From Bacteroidales bacterium (GTDB taxonomy: Bacteria > Bacteroidota > Bacteroidia > Bacteroidales > UBA6680): a stretch of 64,000 nt of DNA. Below, in pieces: positions 56,842-64,000 of this stretch (its first letter is position 1; each line of letters starts with the position of its first letter). Where the stretch lies: NCBI GenBank assembly GCA_025210735.1, contig JAOARD010000047.1:1-64000 (forward strand), in the 5' to 3' direction. Position numbers and translations under genes: made by a program. The notes under the pieces were generated by a model. It saw only the letters and a program-made list of their open reading frames with translations, made no database searches and was not told the origin of the DNA.

Positions 56842-57168
56842 TTAAATCAGTGCTCTTAGTGTTTGAACTATTGCTACAATAACAAATATTAATGCAACAA
56901 AAGATACAAATCCATTAAATGTTAATCCTAAAACCTTGTGTACCACTGAGCCTTCTGGCTTAATGCCTTTTATACCTTTAACCAGACCAATTATTGCCAG
57001 TACAAACGATCCTAACACCAATATCAACGGGAACAGTGTTAATGCAACTGATCCTCTACTGCTTAAGATTGCTATAATAGTTGTTGATAAAAAAAATGTT
57101 GTTATAGATATTACTCCCATAACAAATGCTCTCTCTGATTTTGGTCTGCTTATTTTACTATTCTCCAT
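56842..57168 (-). CDS. Small membrane protein, tandem paralogue 2
   Basis: This encodes 108 residues with a basic N-terminus (SKISRPKSE) and three hydrophobic segments. It is a clear paralogue of the gene 33 nt downstream (see the shared KG-I-KG and HKV.G..FNG motifs), so the pair arose by tandem duplication. It resembles DUF4190-type membrane proteins. No catalytic residues are evident. The preceding gene ends 7 nt upstream, so it is part of the same operon. Confidence 0.65.
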   Translation of the reverse strand: MENSKISRPKSERAFVMGVISITTFFLSTTIIAILSSRGSVALTLFPLILVLGSFVLAIIGLVKGIKGIKPEGSVVHKVLGLTFNGFVSFVALIFVIVAIVQTLRALI

Positions 57169-57175
57169 TATAAAA

Positions 57176-57643
57176 TTATATTATATCCACTTTCAACGCT
57201 TCAGCCATCTGTTTCAACTCTATCTTTGCAGCATCAAGTCCTTTTGATCTGCTTATAGCCAATCGGTCTCGTCTGTTTGCCGATATCAGGTATATGTAGT
57301 AATAGGTATTACTTGTAACAATTGATCTTGTAGCAATGCCATATGTACGTTGTGTAAAATTTTTTCGTCTTAACGCAATATAAGGATATGCTTCATTTGG
57401 TTGTTTAAGAACCTTATTTAATCCGAATATCGACAGGTAAAGTTTGTATCTATGCTCTTCTGTATTTATATCAATTTTCTCACGTGTGAATGTTATGAAC
57501 AGACCTCCTGCAATTATTAAAACTGACTTATACTCAAGCATAAACAGATTATACAGTCCAACTACTATTAAGATATAACCAATGTATGAGAACGGAGCCG
57601 TAAAGAATCTGCCTGTATCTAATTTTACAATATTGTTGTTCAT
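57176..57643 (-). CDS. Membrane protein of unknown function
   Basis: This encodes 155 residues from the ATG at 57643, four nt after the stop of the preceding gene; an in-frame start at 57670 would overlap that gene. Two adjacent hydrophobic segments (about 14-50, YIGYILIVVGLYNLFMLEYKSVLIIAGGLFI) form a hairpin in the membrane. A cytoplasmic C-terminal ~100 residues follow, basic and beta-rich, ending in a helix (AAKIELKQMAEALKV). It resembles PH-like bacterial membrane domains in outline, but I cannot assign a family. It is the second gene of the five-gene operon at 58127-56016. Confidence 0.6.
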   Translation of the reverse strand: MNNNIVKLDTGRFFTAPFSYIGYILIVVGLYNLFMLEYKSVLIIAGGLFITFTREKIDINTEEHRYKLYLSIFGLNKVLKQPNEAYPYIALRRKNFTQRTYGIATRSIVTSNTYYYIYLISANRRDRLAISRSKGLDAAKIELKQMAEALKVDII

Positions 57644-57647
57644 GATA

Positions 57648-58127
57648 TTAGAATCTAAGTTCGTTTTCAATATGTTTTATCAACTCATCTTTATTTGCTC
57701 TGGCTCTCTCTACTTTTTTTATAGCACGTCTGTTACTTCTTTTTATAAAAAGTAGTTTAACTATTACTAAAACAGATACCAGTATTATAGCCCAAGGATA
57801 CAGATAATATTTTACAATCTCTGACACTATTACAGAGGCAAATAATGCAAAACCTATAAACATTAAATTTAGCACTATAATTTTTACAATATTCTCGGTT
57901 ATTATATGTTTTGGATTGGTATAGTATCTGTTATTAAAATTCTGCTCTATTGTCTGTTTAAGTTTTTCTTTAATGGTTCTTAATTCTTCTGTCTTGTAAT
58001 CTCTGGTATATAACAGGTTACCAGCACAGAGCTGTGGTTCAATATTAATACGATCTGTTTCTGAAAATAGCGTAATAAGTTCTTTATTACTTTTATCTTT
58101 TAATCTCTCCTGCCAGTTTAGTTTCAT
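57648..58127 (-). CDS. Membrane protein of unknown function, first gene of a five-gene operon
   Basis: This encodes 159 residues. The N-terminal ~75 residues are helical and charged (MKLNWQERLKDKSNKELITLFSE). Two membrane segments follow (about 81-103 and 110-127), then a basic helical tail (RSNRRAIKKVERARANKDELIKHI). The phrase SNKELITLFSETDRI and then PQLCAGNLLYTRDY appears in other Bacteroidota membrane proteins, but I do not know a function. The next gene follows within 4 nt. The response regulator gene is 70 nt upstream on the same strand. Confidence 0.6.
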   Translation of the reverse strand: MKLNWQERLKDKSNKELITLFSETDRINIEPQLCAGNLLYTRDYKTEELRTIKEKLKQTIEQNFNNRYYTNPKHIITENIVKIIVLNLMFIGFALFASVIVSEIVKYYLYPWAIILVSVLVIVKLLFIKRSNRRAIKKVERARANKDELIKHIENELRF

Positions 58128-58197
58128 TACTCAGGGTATAAATTCAGGCTAATATAACAATAATAGCTCCTATACAGACAATGAAATTATATGATTT

Positions 58198-58866
58198 CTA
58201 TGGCTTTAATATAAATCCCTGTCCGTGAACATTGTTTATGCTTATCTCCGGATCTTCTGACAGGTATTTGCGCAGGTGCGATATAAACACATCCATACTT
58301 TTGCGGCTAAACTCATCATTTACTCCCCATATCTCTGTTAATGCCTGTTTTCTCGACATAAGTCCGGGTCTGCTATCGCATAGCATTGTTAGCAGTTTAG
58401 CTTCTCTGTTTGTAAGTTTTATGTTCTTTGTATCTATAGTTAATCTGAACTCCGATGGGTAGAACATATATCTGCCTATTGTGTAACTTATACTACTCTC
58501 CTTTTTACTAATTGCCAACATTGCGTTTATCTTGGCAACAAGTAGTTCTTCATCAACAGGTTTTGTTATAAAGTCAAATGCTCCCAGCTTAAATCCTTTA
58601 AGTTTATCAACCTTTAACGATTTTGCACTCAGAAATATAAACGGCATTTTATCATTACTGTTAGATAGTATTCTGGCAAACTCATATCCGTCTATACCCG
58701 GAAGCATTATATCAAGTATTGCAACATCGTATATATTTTTTGTTATCAGGTCTGTTGCCTCCTCTGCTGATTTAACCCAATCAACAGAGAAGTTGTTCAT
58801 CAGCAGATACTCTTTTAAAATATATCCGAAACTCTGATCATCCTCTAGTAGTAATATTCTGTTCAT
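58198..58866 (-). CDS. OmpR-family response regulator
   Basis: This encodes 222 residues. The receiver domain (1-~118) has the acidic pair LEDD, the phosphoacceptor Asp in AILDIMLPG (about residue 52), the Ser in FLSAKS and the Lys in FITKPV. The winged-helix DNA-binding domain (~128-220) contains KLTNREAKLLTMLC, the recognition helix SRKSMDVFISHLRKYL and the terminal wing NVHGQGFIL. It resembles RprY-type regulators of Bacteroidota (the phrase KVDKLKGFKLGA). It follows the histidine kinase gene by 245 nt, and a possible promoter lies in that gap. Confidence 0.9.
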   Translation of the reverse strand: MNRILLLEDDQSFGYILKEYLLMNNFSVDWVKSAEEATDLITKNIYDVAILDIMLPGIDGYEFARILSNSNDKMPFIFLSAKSLKVDKLKGFKLGAFDFITKPVDEELLVAKINAMLAISKKESSISYTIGRYMFYPSEFRLTIDTKNIKLTNREAKLLTMLCDSRPGLMSRKQALTEIWGVNDEFSRKSMDVFISHLRKYLSEDPEISINNVHGQGFILKP

Positions 58867-58955
58867 TTGTTTATAATTGTTTTGTTATCTAAGTGTCTGT
58901 TTCAGCTAAATTAATCACCACACATTTCTACTTAGTCTCAATGCGAAAAAATCCG

Positions 58956-58963
58956 CAAACATA
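58956..58963 (-). promoter_or_regulatory. Candidate -7 box for the response regulator gene
   Basis: TATGTTTG on the minus strand fits TAnnTTTG, ~90 nt before the ATG at 58866. The -33 box is unclear. Confidence 0.35.
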
Positions 58964-59111
58964 ACTGTAAATTAATGATATAAAAAACGCTACAACTGGT
59001 CAATATTTTAATCTGCACTTTCAGCGCGATTATATCATTTTATTATTTATAGTTAACACTATTTTATCTGACTTCAAAAAACATCCTCTCCTTCGCTAAG
59101 AGATCGATATA

Positions 59112-60428
59112 TCATATCTCAATTATAAATCTGCATCCGGTATTATAATTATCATCTAATTTAATAACTCCACCATGAGCCTCAATAACAGTTTTAACAT
59201 AGTTCAGTCCCAGACCAAATCCTCCGGTTCTGTACTCATTCTCGCGTTTTGCTCTGAAGAAACGTTCAAAAATCCTGTCTCTGTACTCCGGCGCAATACC
59301 CGGCCCATTATCCGATACCGCAACAGTAATTTTATCATCAGAATGTATGGCTGTAATATTAATATTTACACCATCGCCACCATATTTAAGACTATTCTCA
59401 ACCAGATTACATATACTGTTATACAGGTGTTCTCTGTCGCCCTCAATAACTAGCTCTGATAGTTTATCTGTTACTGCTAATGTTGCTTTGTGTTTATCAA
59501 CAATTGGTTTTAAACATATATCTATATCTCTGAGCATCTCGCTAAAATTAAAACTACTCATTGATGATGTATAACCCTCTTTATCAAAGACAGACAGTTC
59601 TAAAAGTCTGTTTACCTGATACTCTAAACGCCTGCTCTCTTTATCTATTATATCGTGATAAATCAACTTTTTACCGGGGCTGTCGGTACTCTTTAACATC
59701 TTTGATGCTAAACGTACAGATGCAAGGGGTACCTTAAATTCATGCGACATGTTGTTAAAGAAATCGGCTTTTGCATTGCTTAGTAATTTAGTATTTACAA
59801 ATAGTCTTATAAGATATATTATAAGTATCAGCAGCATAACTATCAGTATCATACTGAATATAAACTGCAATACTACTCCTTTTACCGATTGTGTTAAAGC
59901 ATCAGGAATGTATAATGATAACCAAACATTAGAGCTACTGTTACCTGATATATTATCAACAGGTCTGAAATAGCTGTATGATGATCTTCCGTTTGCGTCC
60001 AGATAGGTTGTATCGGCATATGAAAACGATATTATATCACTTATACAGGCTTTTATATCTGAGTTTTTCAGGTTATAACTCAGATCAGACCTGTTGCTTA
60101 AAAAAACTCCTGTTGTTGTATCCTGAAATATTGCAAAGCATACGTTGTAATTAATGCCTCTGTCTGTCAACACCCTATTAACAGTGCTATCAATTTCAGA
60201 ATATGGTAATTCAGCGTTACCAATGTTACTTTTTCTGAATATTATATGGTCAATTGCATTTACCTCAAGTGCTATATCCGGCACAATGCCCTTTAACTCC
60301 TGACGCATCTGGTTTTGCTGAATTGTTACTGTGTTATATAACCAGATAATCTGTATTATAACAAGTGTTACAAACAGTACAGATACAATTGTTACATATA
60401 GTTTATAAAAGGCGAAAGATCTTAACAT
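59112..60428 (-). CDS. Sensor histidine kinase
   Basis: This encodes 438 residues. Two membrane segments (about 9-29 and 187-210) flank a ~155-residue periplasmic sensing domain. The dimerisation/phosphoacceptor region is SHEFKVPLASVRLAS with His229. The ATP-binding domain has NLVENSLKYGG (N box), DNGPGIAPE (G1), FERFF and GGFGLGL (G2). The usual Thr or Asn four residues after the His, needed for phosphatase activity in HisKA kinases, is Val233 here. It is similar in layout to RprX-type kinases. The cognate regulator is encoded downstream. A structured repeat (60442-60515) sits 13 nt before the start codon. Confidence 0.9.
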   Translation of the reverse strand: MLRSFAFYKLYVTIVSVLFVTLVIIQIIWLYNTVTIQQNQMRQELKGIVPDIALEVNAIDHIIFRKSNIGNAELPYSEIDSTVNRVLTDRGINYNVCFAIFQDTTTGVFLSNRSDLSYNLKNSDIKACISDIISFSYADTTYLDANGRSSYSYFRPVDNISGNSSSNVWLSLYIPDALTQSVKGVVLQFIFSMILIVMLLILIIYLIRLFVNTKLLSNAKADFFNNMSHEFKVPLASVRLASKMLKSTDSPGKKLIYHDIIDKESRRLEYQVNRLLELSVFDKEGYTSSMSSFNFSEMLRDIDICLKPIVDKHKATLAVTDKLSELVIEGDREHLYNSICNLVENSLKYGGDGVNINITAIHSDDKITVAVSDNGPGIAPEYRDRIFERFFRAKRENEYRTGGFGLGLNYVKTVIEAHGGVIKLDDNYNTGCRFIIEI

Positions 60429-60441
60429 AGCTTTTTAATTT

Positions 60442-60515
60442 ACCTGATGGAACTTGTATTATATGATCATTATCGTGTGTGTGAAAACTCTTTCTCATGC
60501 TTCGTTTCATCAGGT
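60442..60515 (-). repeat. Structured leader element, copy 2, before the histidine kinase gene
   Basis: On the minus strand the stem ACCTGATG-A-AAC / GTT-C-CATCAGGT has the same single A-C mismatch as copy 1 (33686-33754). The inner sequence is closely matched, including an inner GAAA-N4-TTTC hairpin. Compared with copy 1, the outer stem base that differs is compensated and two further pairs are added. It ends 13 nt before the kinase ATG at 60428. A short frame beginning at ATGAAACGAAGC overlaps the kinase start, but it diverges from copy 1 by a frameshift. Confidence 0.65.
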
Positions 60516-60673
60516 TTTAACTACTCTAAAAATAGAGCTATTTAGCATGGTAATAAAGCTTCTTAAGTTTTTATTAAGCTTTTTTTGTTTCTGTTAAATA
60601 TGCTTTGCTCATCAATAACCAAAACCAATTGGTATTTAAACTTGATTTGCATAAATCATTTAAAACAAGAGTT

Positions 60674-61396
60674 ATGAACAGATTCAAAAAAGTGAGTTTA
60701 CCTATAGTTGTTTTGCTGTTTCTAATGGCAAGCATAAAAGGTCAGCAGAATAATCTTAAGAAAGAGATTACAGAACCTGAGTTAAAGTATCTTATGGAGA
60801 TTATAAACAACATTGCCAAAACAGATCAGGAGTGCAGGTCGTATCTTTCAAGCAAAACTTTAGATGACAACATAATAAAAGATATAGATTCTGTTATTGA
60901 TAATCATGGTATTGAGGCTGGTTTGAAGTATTCGCAATCGCTTAATTTAAAACTTACAAAAAGGCAATATGATTCTCTTTATACTGTACAGAGCAGGCTG
61001 GATCTTAACAATCATATTTTATTCAGGGGTATTATAAGCACTTATGGTTATCTGCCCGACGATATGCTTGGCGATAAAAGTTGGGTGCTTCATATTTTAT
61101 TACTACATCCTCATCCGGAGTGGGATGTTAACCAGTATCTGGCAGATTATTCTGCTCTGCTTCTACCTGAAGTAAAATCTGGCAGAATGTCTGCTTTTAA
61201 GTATGCCCAGTTTGTTGATAACATAAATGGCAAGATTCTGCGCAAACCTCAGATTTACGGAACAAATGGTCAGTTCTGCACCAAAACAAACAAGGTACTA
61301 CCTCCGGGAATTAAAGATATCAGAACTACAAACAGAGCCCGAAAATCAATAGGTTTACCACCGCTTAAAGATGGTGAGTACAGATTGGTTAAATAG
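60674..61396 (+). CDS. Secreted DUF6624-like protein
   Basis: This encodes 240 residues from the ATG at 60674, where a signal peptide begins (MNRFKKVSLPIVVLLFLMAS, cleavage near IKGQ); a longer frame to 60605 is rejected. The C-terminal half matches the DUF6624 pattern: ISTYGYLPDDMLGDKSWV, HILLLHPHPEWD, KPQIYGTNGQF and RKSIGLPPLKDGEY. The function of this family is unknown. It is divergent from the histidine kinase gene and is followed by a strong terminator. It could be a target of that two-component system, but this is only a positional inference. Confidence 0.7.
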   Translation: MNRFKKVSLPIVVLLFLMASIKGQQNNLKKEITEPELKYLMEIINNIAKTDQECRSYLSSKTLDDNIIKDIDSVIDNHGIEAGLKYSQSLNLKLTKRQYDSLYTVQSRLDLNNHILFRGIISTYGYLPDDMLGDKSWVLHILLLHPHPEWDVNQYLADYSALLLPEVKSGRMSAFKYAQFVDNINGKILRKPQIYGTNGQFCTKTNKVLPPGIKDIRTTNRARKSIGLPPLKDGEYRLVK

Positions 61397-61411
61397 TTTC
61401 ATTGTTTTAAT

Positions 61412-61447
61412 AGCTCTTGGTATACAACTAATATCAAGAGCTTTTTA
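61412..61447 (+). terminator. Terminator of the DUF6624-like gene
   Basis: The stem AGCTCTTG / CAAGAGCT with an inner TAT/ATA pairing is followed by TTTTT, 15 nt after the stop codon. Confidence 0.85.
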
Positions 61448-61520
61448 TATTCAGTTACTCCACTCTATACATCGTAATTTTTCTGCTCCAAAACATATCT
61501 ATAGTTAATTTTATTAGAAC

Positions 61521-61528
61521 TACATTTG
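61521..61528 (+). promoter_or_regulatory. -7 promoter box of the cobalamin riboswitch transcript
   Basis: TACATTTG matches TAnnTTTG exactly. A start site about six nt downstream would place the 5' end right at the beginning of the riboswitch fold. Confidence 0.55.
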
Positions 61529-61529
61529 C

Positions 61530-61720
61530 TGCCGATTTGGTGATAGGAGAAGTCTATCGACTCTCTTATAAAAGGGAATCCGGTGAGAATCCGGAACAGT
61601 ACCCGCTACTGTAAGTCCGTGCTTTAACGCTGTTAGAGCAATATGTTTTACACCACAATGCCACTGCCGTAAAGGTTGGGAAGGCGGTAAAACAGGATAA
61701 GTCAGGAGACCTGCCAGATA
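61530..61720 (+). ncRNA. Cobalamin (B12) riboswitch
   Basis: The conserved parts appear in the correct order: GGGAATCCGGTGAGAATCCGG (about 61574-61594), CCCGCTACTGTAAGTCCGTGC (61602-61622), GCCACTG (61660-61666), GGTTGGGAAGGCGG (61674-61687) and the B12 box GTCAGGAGACCTGCC (61701-61715). These define the adenosylcobalamin/cobalamin aptamer. It lies ~160 nt before the ATG of the TonB receptor gene. The platform between them includes TTCCGGG and GGAGGC elements that could pair or serve as a ribosome site. Binding of cobalamin should lower receptor expression. Confidence 0.95.
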
Positions 61721-61880
61721 CATATTTATTAATTATTTGCTTCCGGGTTTAGAAGTCAGGTAAAAACAGTGTCATCGTGTTAATCTTTTATCATACAGTA
61801 AAAGCATTAATCTATATGTATTTCTGTTTCTATTTTTTTCTATGGAGGCAAGGTGTATTTATTTTTTAACTGTTTTATTT

Positions 61881-64000
61881 ATGAAAAAAAACATCTTGTT
61901 TTTAGTTGTATGCTTTGCTTTATATGCCTTTCCGGCATTTGCGCAAAATGCAAGTTTTTCAGGTAGAGTTACCGACAATGAGAGTGGCAAACCTGTTGTT
62001 GGAGCCAACGTTGTAATTAAATCTATTAGTAAGGGAACCAGTACCGACTCTGATGGTTACTTCAGAATTAACAACGTTAAGTCCGGCAATTACAATGTTG
62101 AGTTCTCATACATTGGTTACAAAAGTATTAACAAAAGAGTAAGATTATCTTCAGGCAATGTAAAGCTGAACATTAAGTTAAGCCGATCTAATATTGGTTT
62201 GGGCGAGGTTGAGGTATCGGCAAAAGTTATCAGAAGAACCGAGTCGTCGTTAAAGCTTGCTGCTCCGTTAAAGGAGATACCTTTAACAACGTTTACTGTT
62301 GATAAAGATATGTTTGAGCAGAGACAGATTGTAAGTGTAAACGAAGCTCTTAAGAATGCAACCGGAATTAGTCCTACACTTAACTATGGTGGCTTTCAGA
62401 CATTCAGAATGCGTGGTTTTGGTGCACCTGTTGTAATGGTAGACGGACAGCGAGACGAACGTATGAATTTCTCAAACAGTGCGCCTTTAAGTTCGCTTGC
62501 ATCGGTTGAGCGCATTGAGTACATAAAAGGGCCTTCGGCTGTTTTGTATGGTCACTCAGTTGTTGGTGGTATTGTAAACATTGTACGCAAACAACCTACC
62601 AACGATTTTAAGGCTAATGTTCTTGCATCGTATGGTAGCTGGGATACTAAGAATGTTTTTATTGGTCTTGGTAACAAACTTAACGATAAAATCAGGTATC
62701 GTTTTGATGCAGGATTATCAGACAGAAAAGGGTGGCGCTCTAATGGCGATAAAACATCGAATGTATACGCTGCTGTTGATTATGATATAAGCGACAAGGA
62801 TATTCTGGAGGTAAGATTAAGCGCAAACGACGATTTTTATGGAACAGAGACTGGTCTGCCTGCTGTAAAGTATGACATATATGATAAGAGTGGTAGCCTT
62901 GTATACAAAAAAGGCGATCTGCCAAAATCTTTTGATATAGAACAACGTTATAACGATCCTTCTGATTTTCTTAAACATGAGAATATCAACGGATCTGTTC
63001 TTTACAAACATACATTTAATAATAAGTCTGATATTCAGTTTAAGGCTTCGTACTCAAATGATATTATAGATTACTTCTCAACAGAGGAGCTTAGTTATCT
63101 TACTTCTGCAAATCCGGTATATGATAATTACTATATGAAGGATGGTAATAAGATGTATATAAATCTTGATACAATACAGAGAACATTCCCTTTACGATTC
63201 TCTCATCATACAAAAACATATCAGCACTATCTGGATTATAACAAACAGTTTAACACAGGTAGCATTAAACACAAGTTTCTTGCAGGGTTGTTCACAATGA
63301 ATATCTATCGTATTTCATTTAAAGGATATAATGTAGGTACCGATGTTAAGGGCGATGGTCTTTATGCTAAGGTTGCTGTTGAGAATCCTGTTTTAAATCA
63401 GGGTGACCTTACAACAAGTTTCTCTAAAGCAAGTATATATAACGAGTGGGTTAATGGTATCTATTTTCAGGATCTTATTGAGGTTACTGAAAAATTAAAT
63501 GTAATGGCAGGAATGAGATTTGACCTGTTTAGTATGGGGTACCAGACTGCAAAGGTAAAAGAGGGTACTGAGCTTTCTGAAAAGAGTGAATTTAAATCTA
63601 TACTTAACACATCTTTTACTTATCGTTTGGGTGTTCTTTATCAACCAGTTGATGAGTTATCGGTTTATGCTTCGTACTCCAGTTTCTTTAAACCAAAAAG
63701 ATCTGTTTACAACGAGAACTATATTTATATAGACAAAGATGGTAAGGAGTTTACACCAGAAGATGGTAAAGAGGTGTTTAAACCGGAATCAGGGTATCAG
63801 ACCGAGTTAGGTTTTAAATACAATATCAACTCTAAACTTAGTGTAAATGGTAGTGCTTACTACATACTTAAAAACAATATTGTTGAGTATCTGGGAAAAA
63901 CCACAACAGGAAATCGTATTTACGGACAAGTTGGAGTTGTTGATTCAAAAGGATTTGAACTTGATGTTATATGGTCGCCTGTAAAAGATCTTAAGCTTAC
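61881..64000 (+). CDS. TonB-dependent receptor under cobalamin riboswitch control (partial)
   Basis: About 706 residues are visible, and the frame continues past the right edge. It has a signal peptide (MKKNILFLVVCFALYAFPAFAQ), a carboxypeptidase-like regulatory domain (~24-105, DSDGYFRINNVKSGNYNVEFSYIGYKS), a plug (~120-225, with RMRGFGAPVVMVDG and RIEYIKGPSAVLYG) and the start of the barrel. The sequence resembles FhuA/FpvA-like siderophore receptors more than BtuB. However, the cobalamin riboswitch in its leader indicates that it transports a corrinoid or a related B12-controlled ligand. The start is chosen because the signal peptide begins at this ATG. Confidence 0.88.
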   Translation, partial: MKKNILFLVVCFALYAFPAFAQNASFSGRVTDNESGKPVVGANVVIKSISKGTSTDSDGYFRINNVKSGNYNVEFSYIGYKSINKRVRLSSGNVKLNIKLSRSNIGLGEVEVSAKVIRRTESSLKLAAPLKEIPLTTFTVDKDMFEQRQIVSVNEALKNATGISPTLNYGGFQTFRMRGFGAPVVMVDGQRDERMNFSNSAPLSSLASVERIEYIKGPSAVLYGHSVVGGIVNIVRKQPTNDFKANVLASYGSWDTKNVFIGLGNKLNDKIRYRFDAGLSDRKGWRSNGDKTSNVYAAVDYDISDKDILEVRLSANDDFYGTETGLPAVKYDIYDKSGSLVYKKGDLPKSFDIEQRYNDPSDFLKHENINGSVLYKHTFNNKSDIQFKASYSNDIIDYFSTEELSYLTSANPVYDNYYMKDGNKMYINLDTIQRTFPLRFSHHTKTYQHYLDYNKQFNTGSIKHKFLAGLFTMNIYRISFKGYNVGTDVKGDGLYAKVAVENPVLNQGDLTTSFSKASIYNEWVNGIYFQDLIEVTEKLNVMAGMRFDLFSMGYQTAKVKEGTELSEKSEFKSILNTSFTYRLGVLYQPVDELSVYASYSSFFKPKRSVYNENYIYIDKDGKEFTPEDGKEVFKPESGYQTELGFKYNINSKLSVNGSAYYILKNNIVEYLGKTTTGNRIYGQVGVVDSKGFELDVIWSPVKDLKL

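Noticed and set aside
60442..60515. Hammerhead ribozyme, suggested by CTGATGA and GAAA in copy 2
   Set aside because: Copy 1 has CAGATGA, breaking an invariant core base, and the stem II/III arrangement and cleavage site do not fit.
60442..60515. Integron attC site
   Set aside because: The palindromic ends have AAC and GTT, but the required GTTRRRY/RYYYAAC boxes and the nearby integrase are absent.
61520..61723. 67-codon minus-strand frame at 61.5-61.7 kb
   Set aside because: It is the reverse complement of the cobalamin riboswitch; the open frame results from conserved RNA sequence.

Overview
The window is AT-rich DNA from a member of the phylum Bacteroidota, probably an anaerobic or facultative Bacteroidales-like organism. 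The evidence is two very large type IX secretion (T9SS) cargo proteins with type A and type B sorting domains, a PorP/SprF-like T9SS partner, TonB receptors with an N-terminal carboxypeptidase-like domain, an OmpH/Skp chaperone, Bacteroidota-style promoter elements (TAnnTTTG) and the absence of strong Shine-Dalgarno sequences. No tRNA, rRNA, CRISPR array or insertion sequence was seen. Genes run off both ends: a secreted protein of unknown function on the left and a TonB receptor on the right.

Layout. 1-10.4 kb: small hypothetical proteins, an ACT-domain protein beside lysA (lysine synthesis), an S41 peptidase lipoprotein, a Calx-beta-like lipoprotein, an ALDH7-type aldehyde dehydrogenase, an FtsB-like division protein, a family 2 glycosyltransferase and an OmpH-like chaperone. 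10.6-24.1 kb: a T9SS block with a PorP-like protein and its adjacent ~1970-residue PKD-repeat type B cargo, divergent from a ~2010-residue type A cargo built from ~183-residue repeats. 24.1-32.5 kb: a five-module flavin/iron-sulfur amine dehydrogenase fusion, a tiny protein that is little more than a T9SS sorting domain, DoxX, then an SDR / AraC / DJ-1-like cluster with two perfect palindromes in front of the DJ-1 gene.

32.5-55.8 kb: two metal-handling blocks flank a nitrogen-oxide block. The left metal block is a CusCBA-like RND efflux operon led by two His-rich exported proteins. The right one is a Cys/His-rich secreted protein, a TonB receptor and a periplasmic HMA-domain protein. Between them lie an Rrf2 regulator with three C-terminal cysteines, hcp (hybrid cluster protein), the ammonia-forming nitrite reductase nrfHA, a porin, and the cytochrome c assembly genes resB and ccsA. 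A membrane protein with a spermidine-synthase-like domain lacking the usual catalytic motif and a second S41 peptidase follow. 56-61.4 kb: a small operon of membrane proteins with a hypoxanthine-DNA glycosylase, a response regulator and histidine kinase, and a DUF6624-like protein. 61.5-64 kb: a cobalamin riboswitch controlling a TonB-dependent receptor, probably for a corrinoid.

The least explained signal is a ~70-nt element present twice on the minus strand, directly before the start codons of the TolC-like gene and the histidine kinase gene. The two copies share their internal sequence, and their terminal stems differ by a base change that is compensated on the other side. This suggests a structured leader RNA or a small mobile palindromic element. 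A second unexplained structure, a possible pseudoknot, lies at about 55.9 kb.
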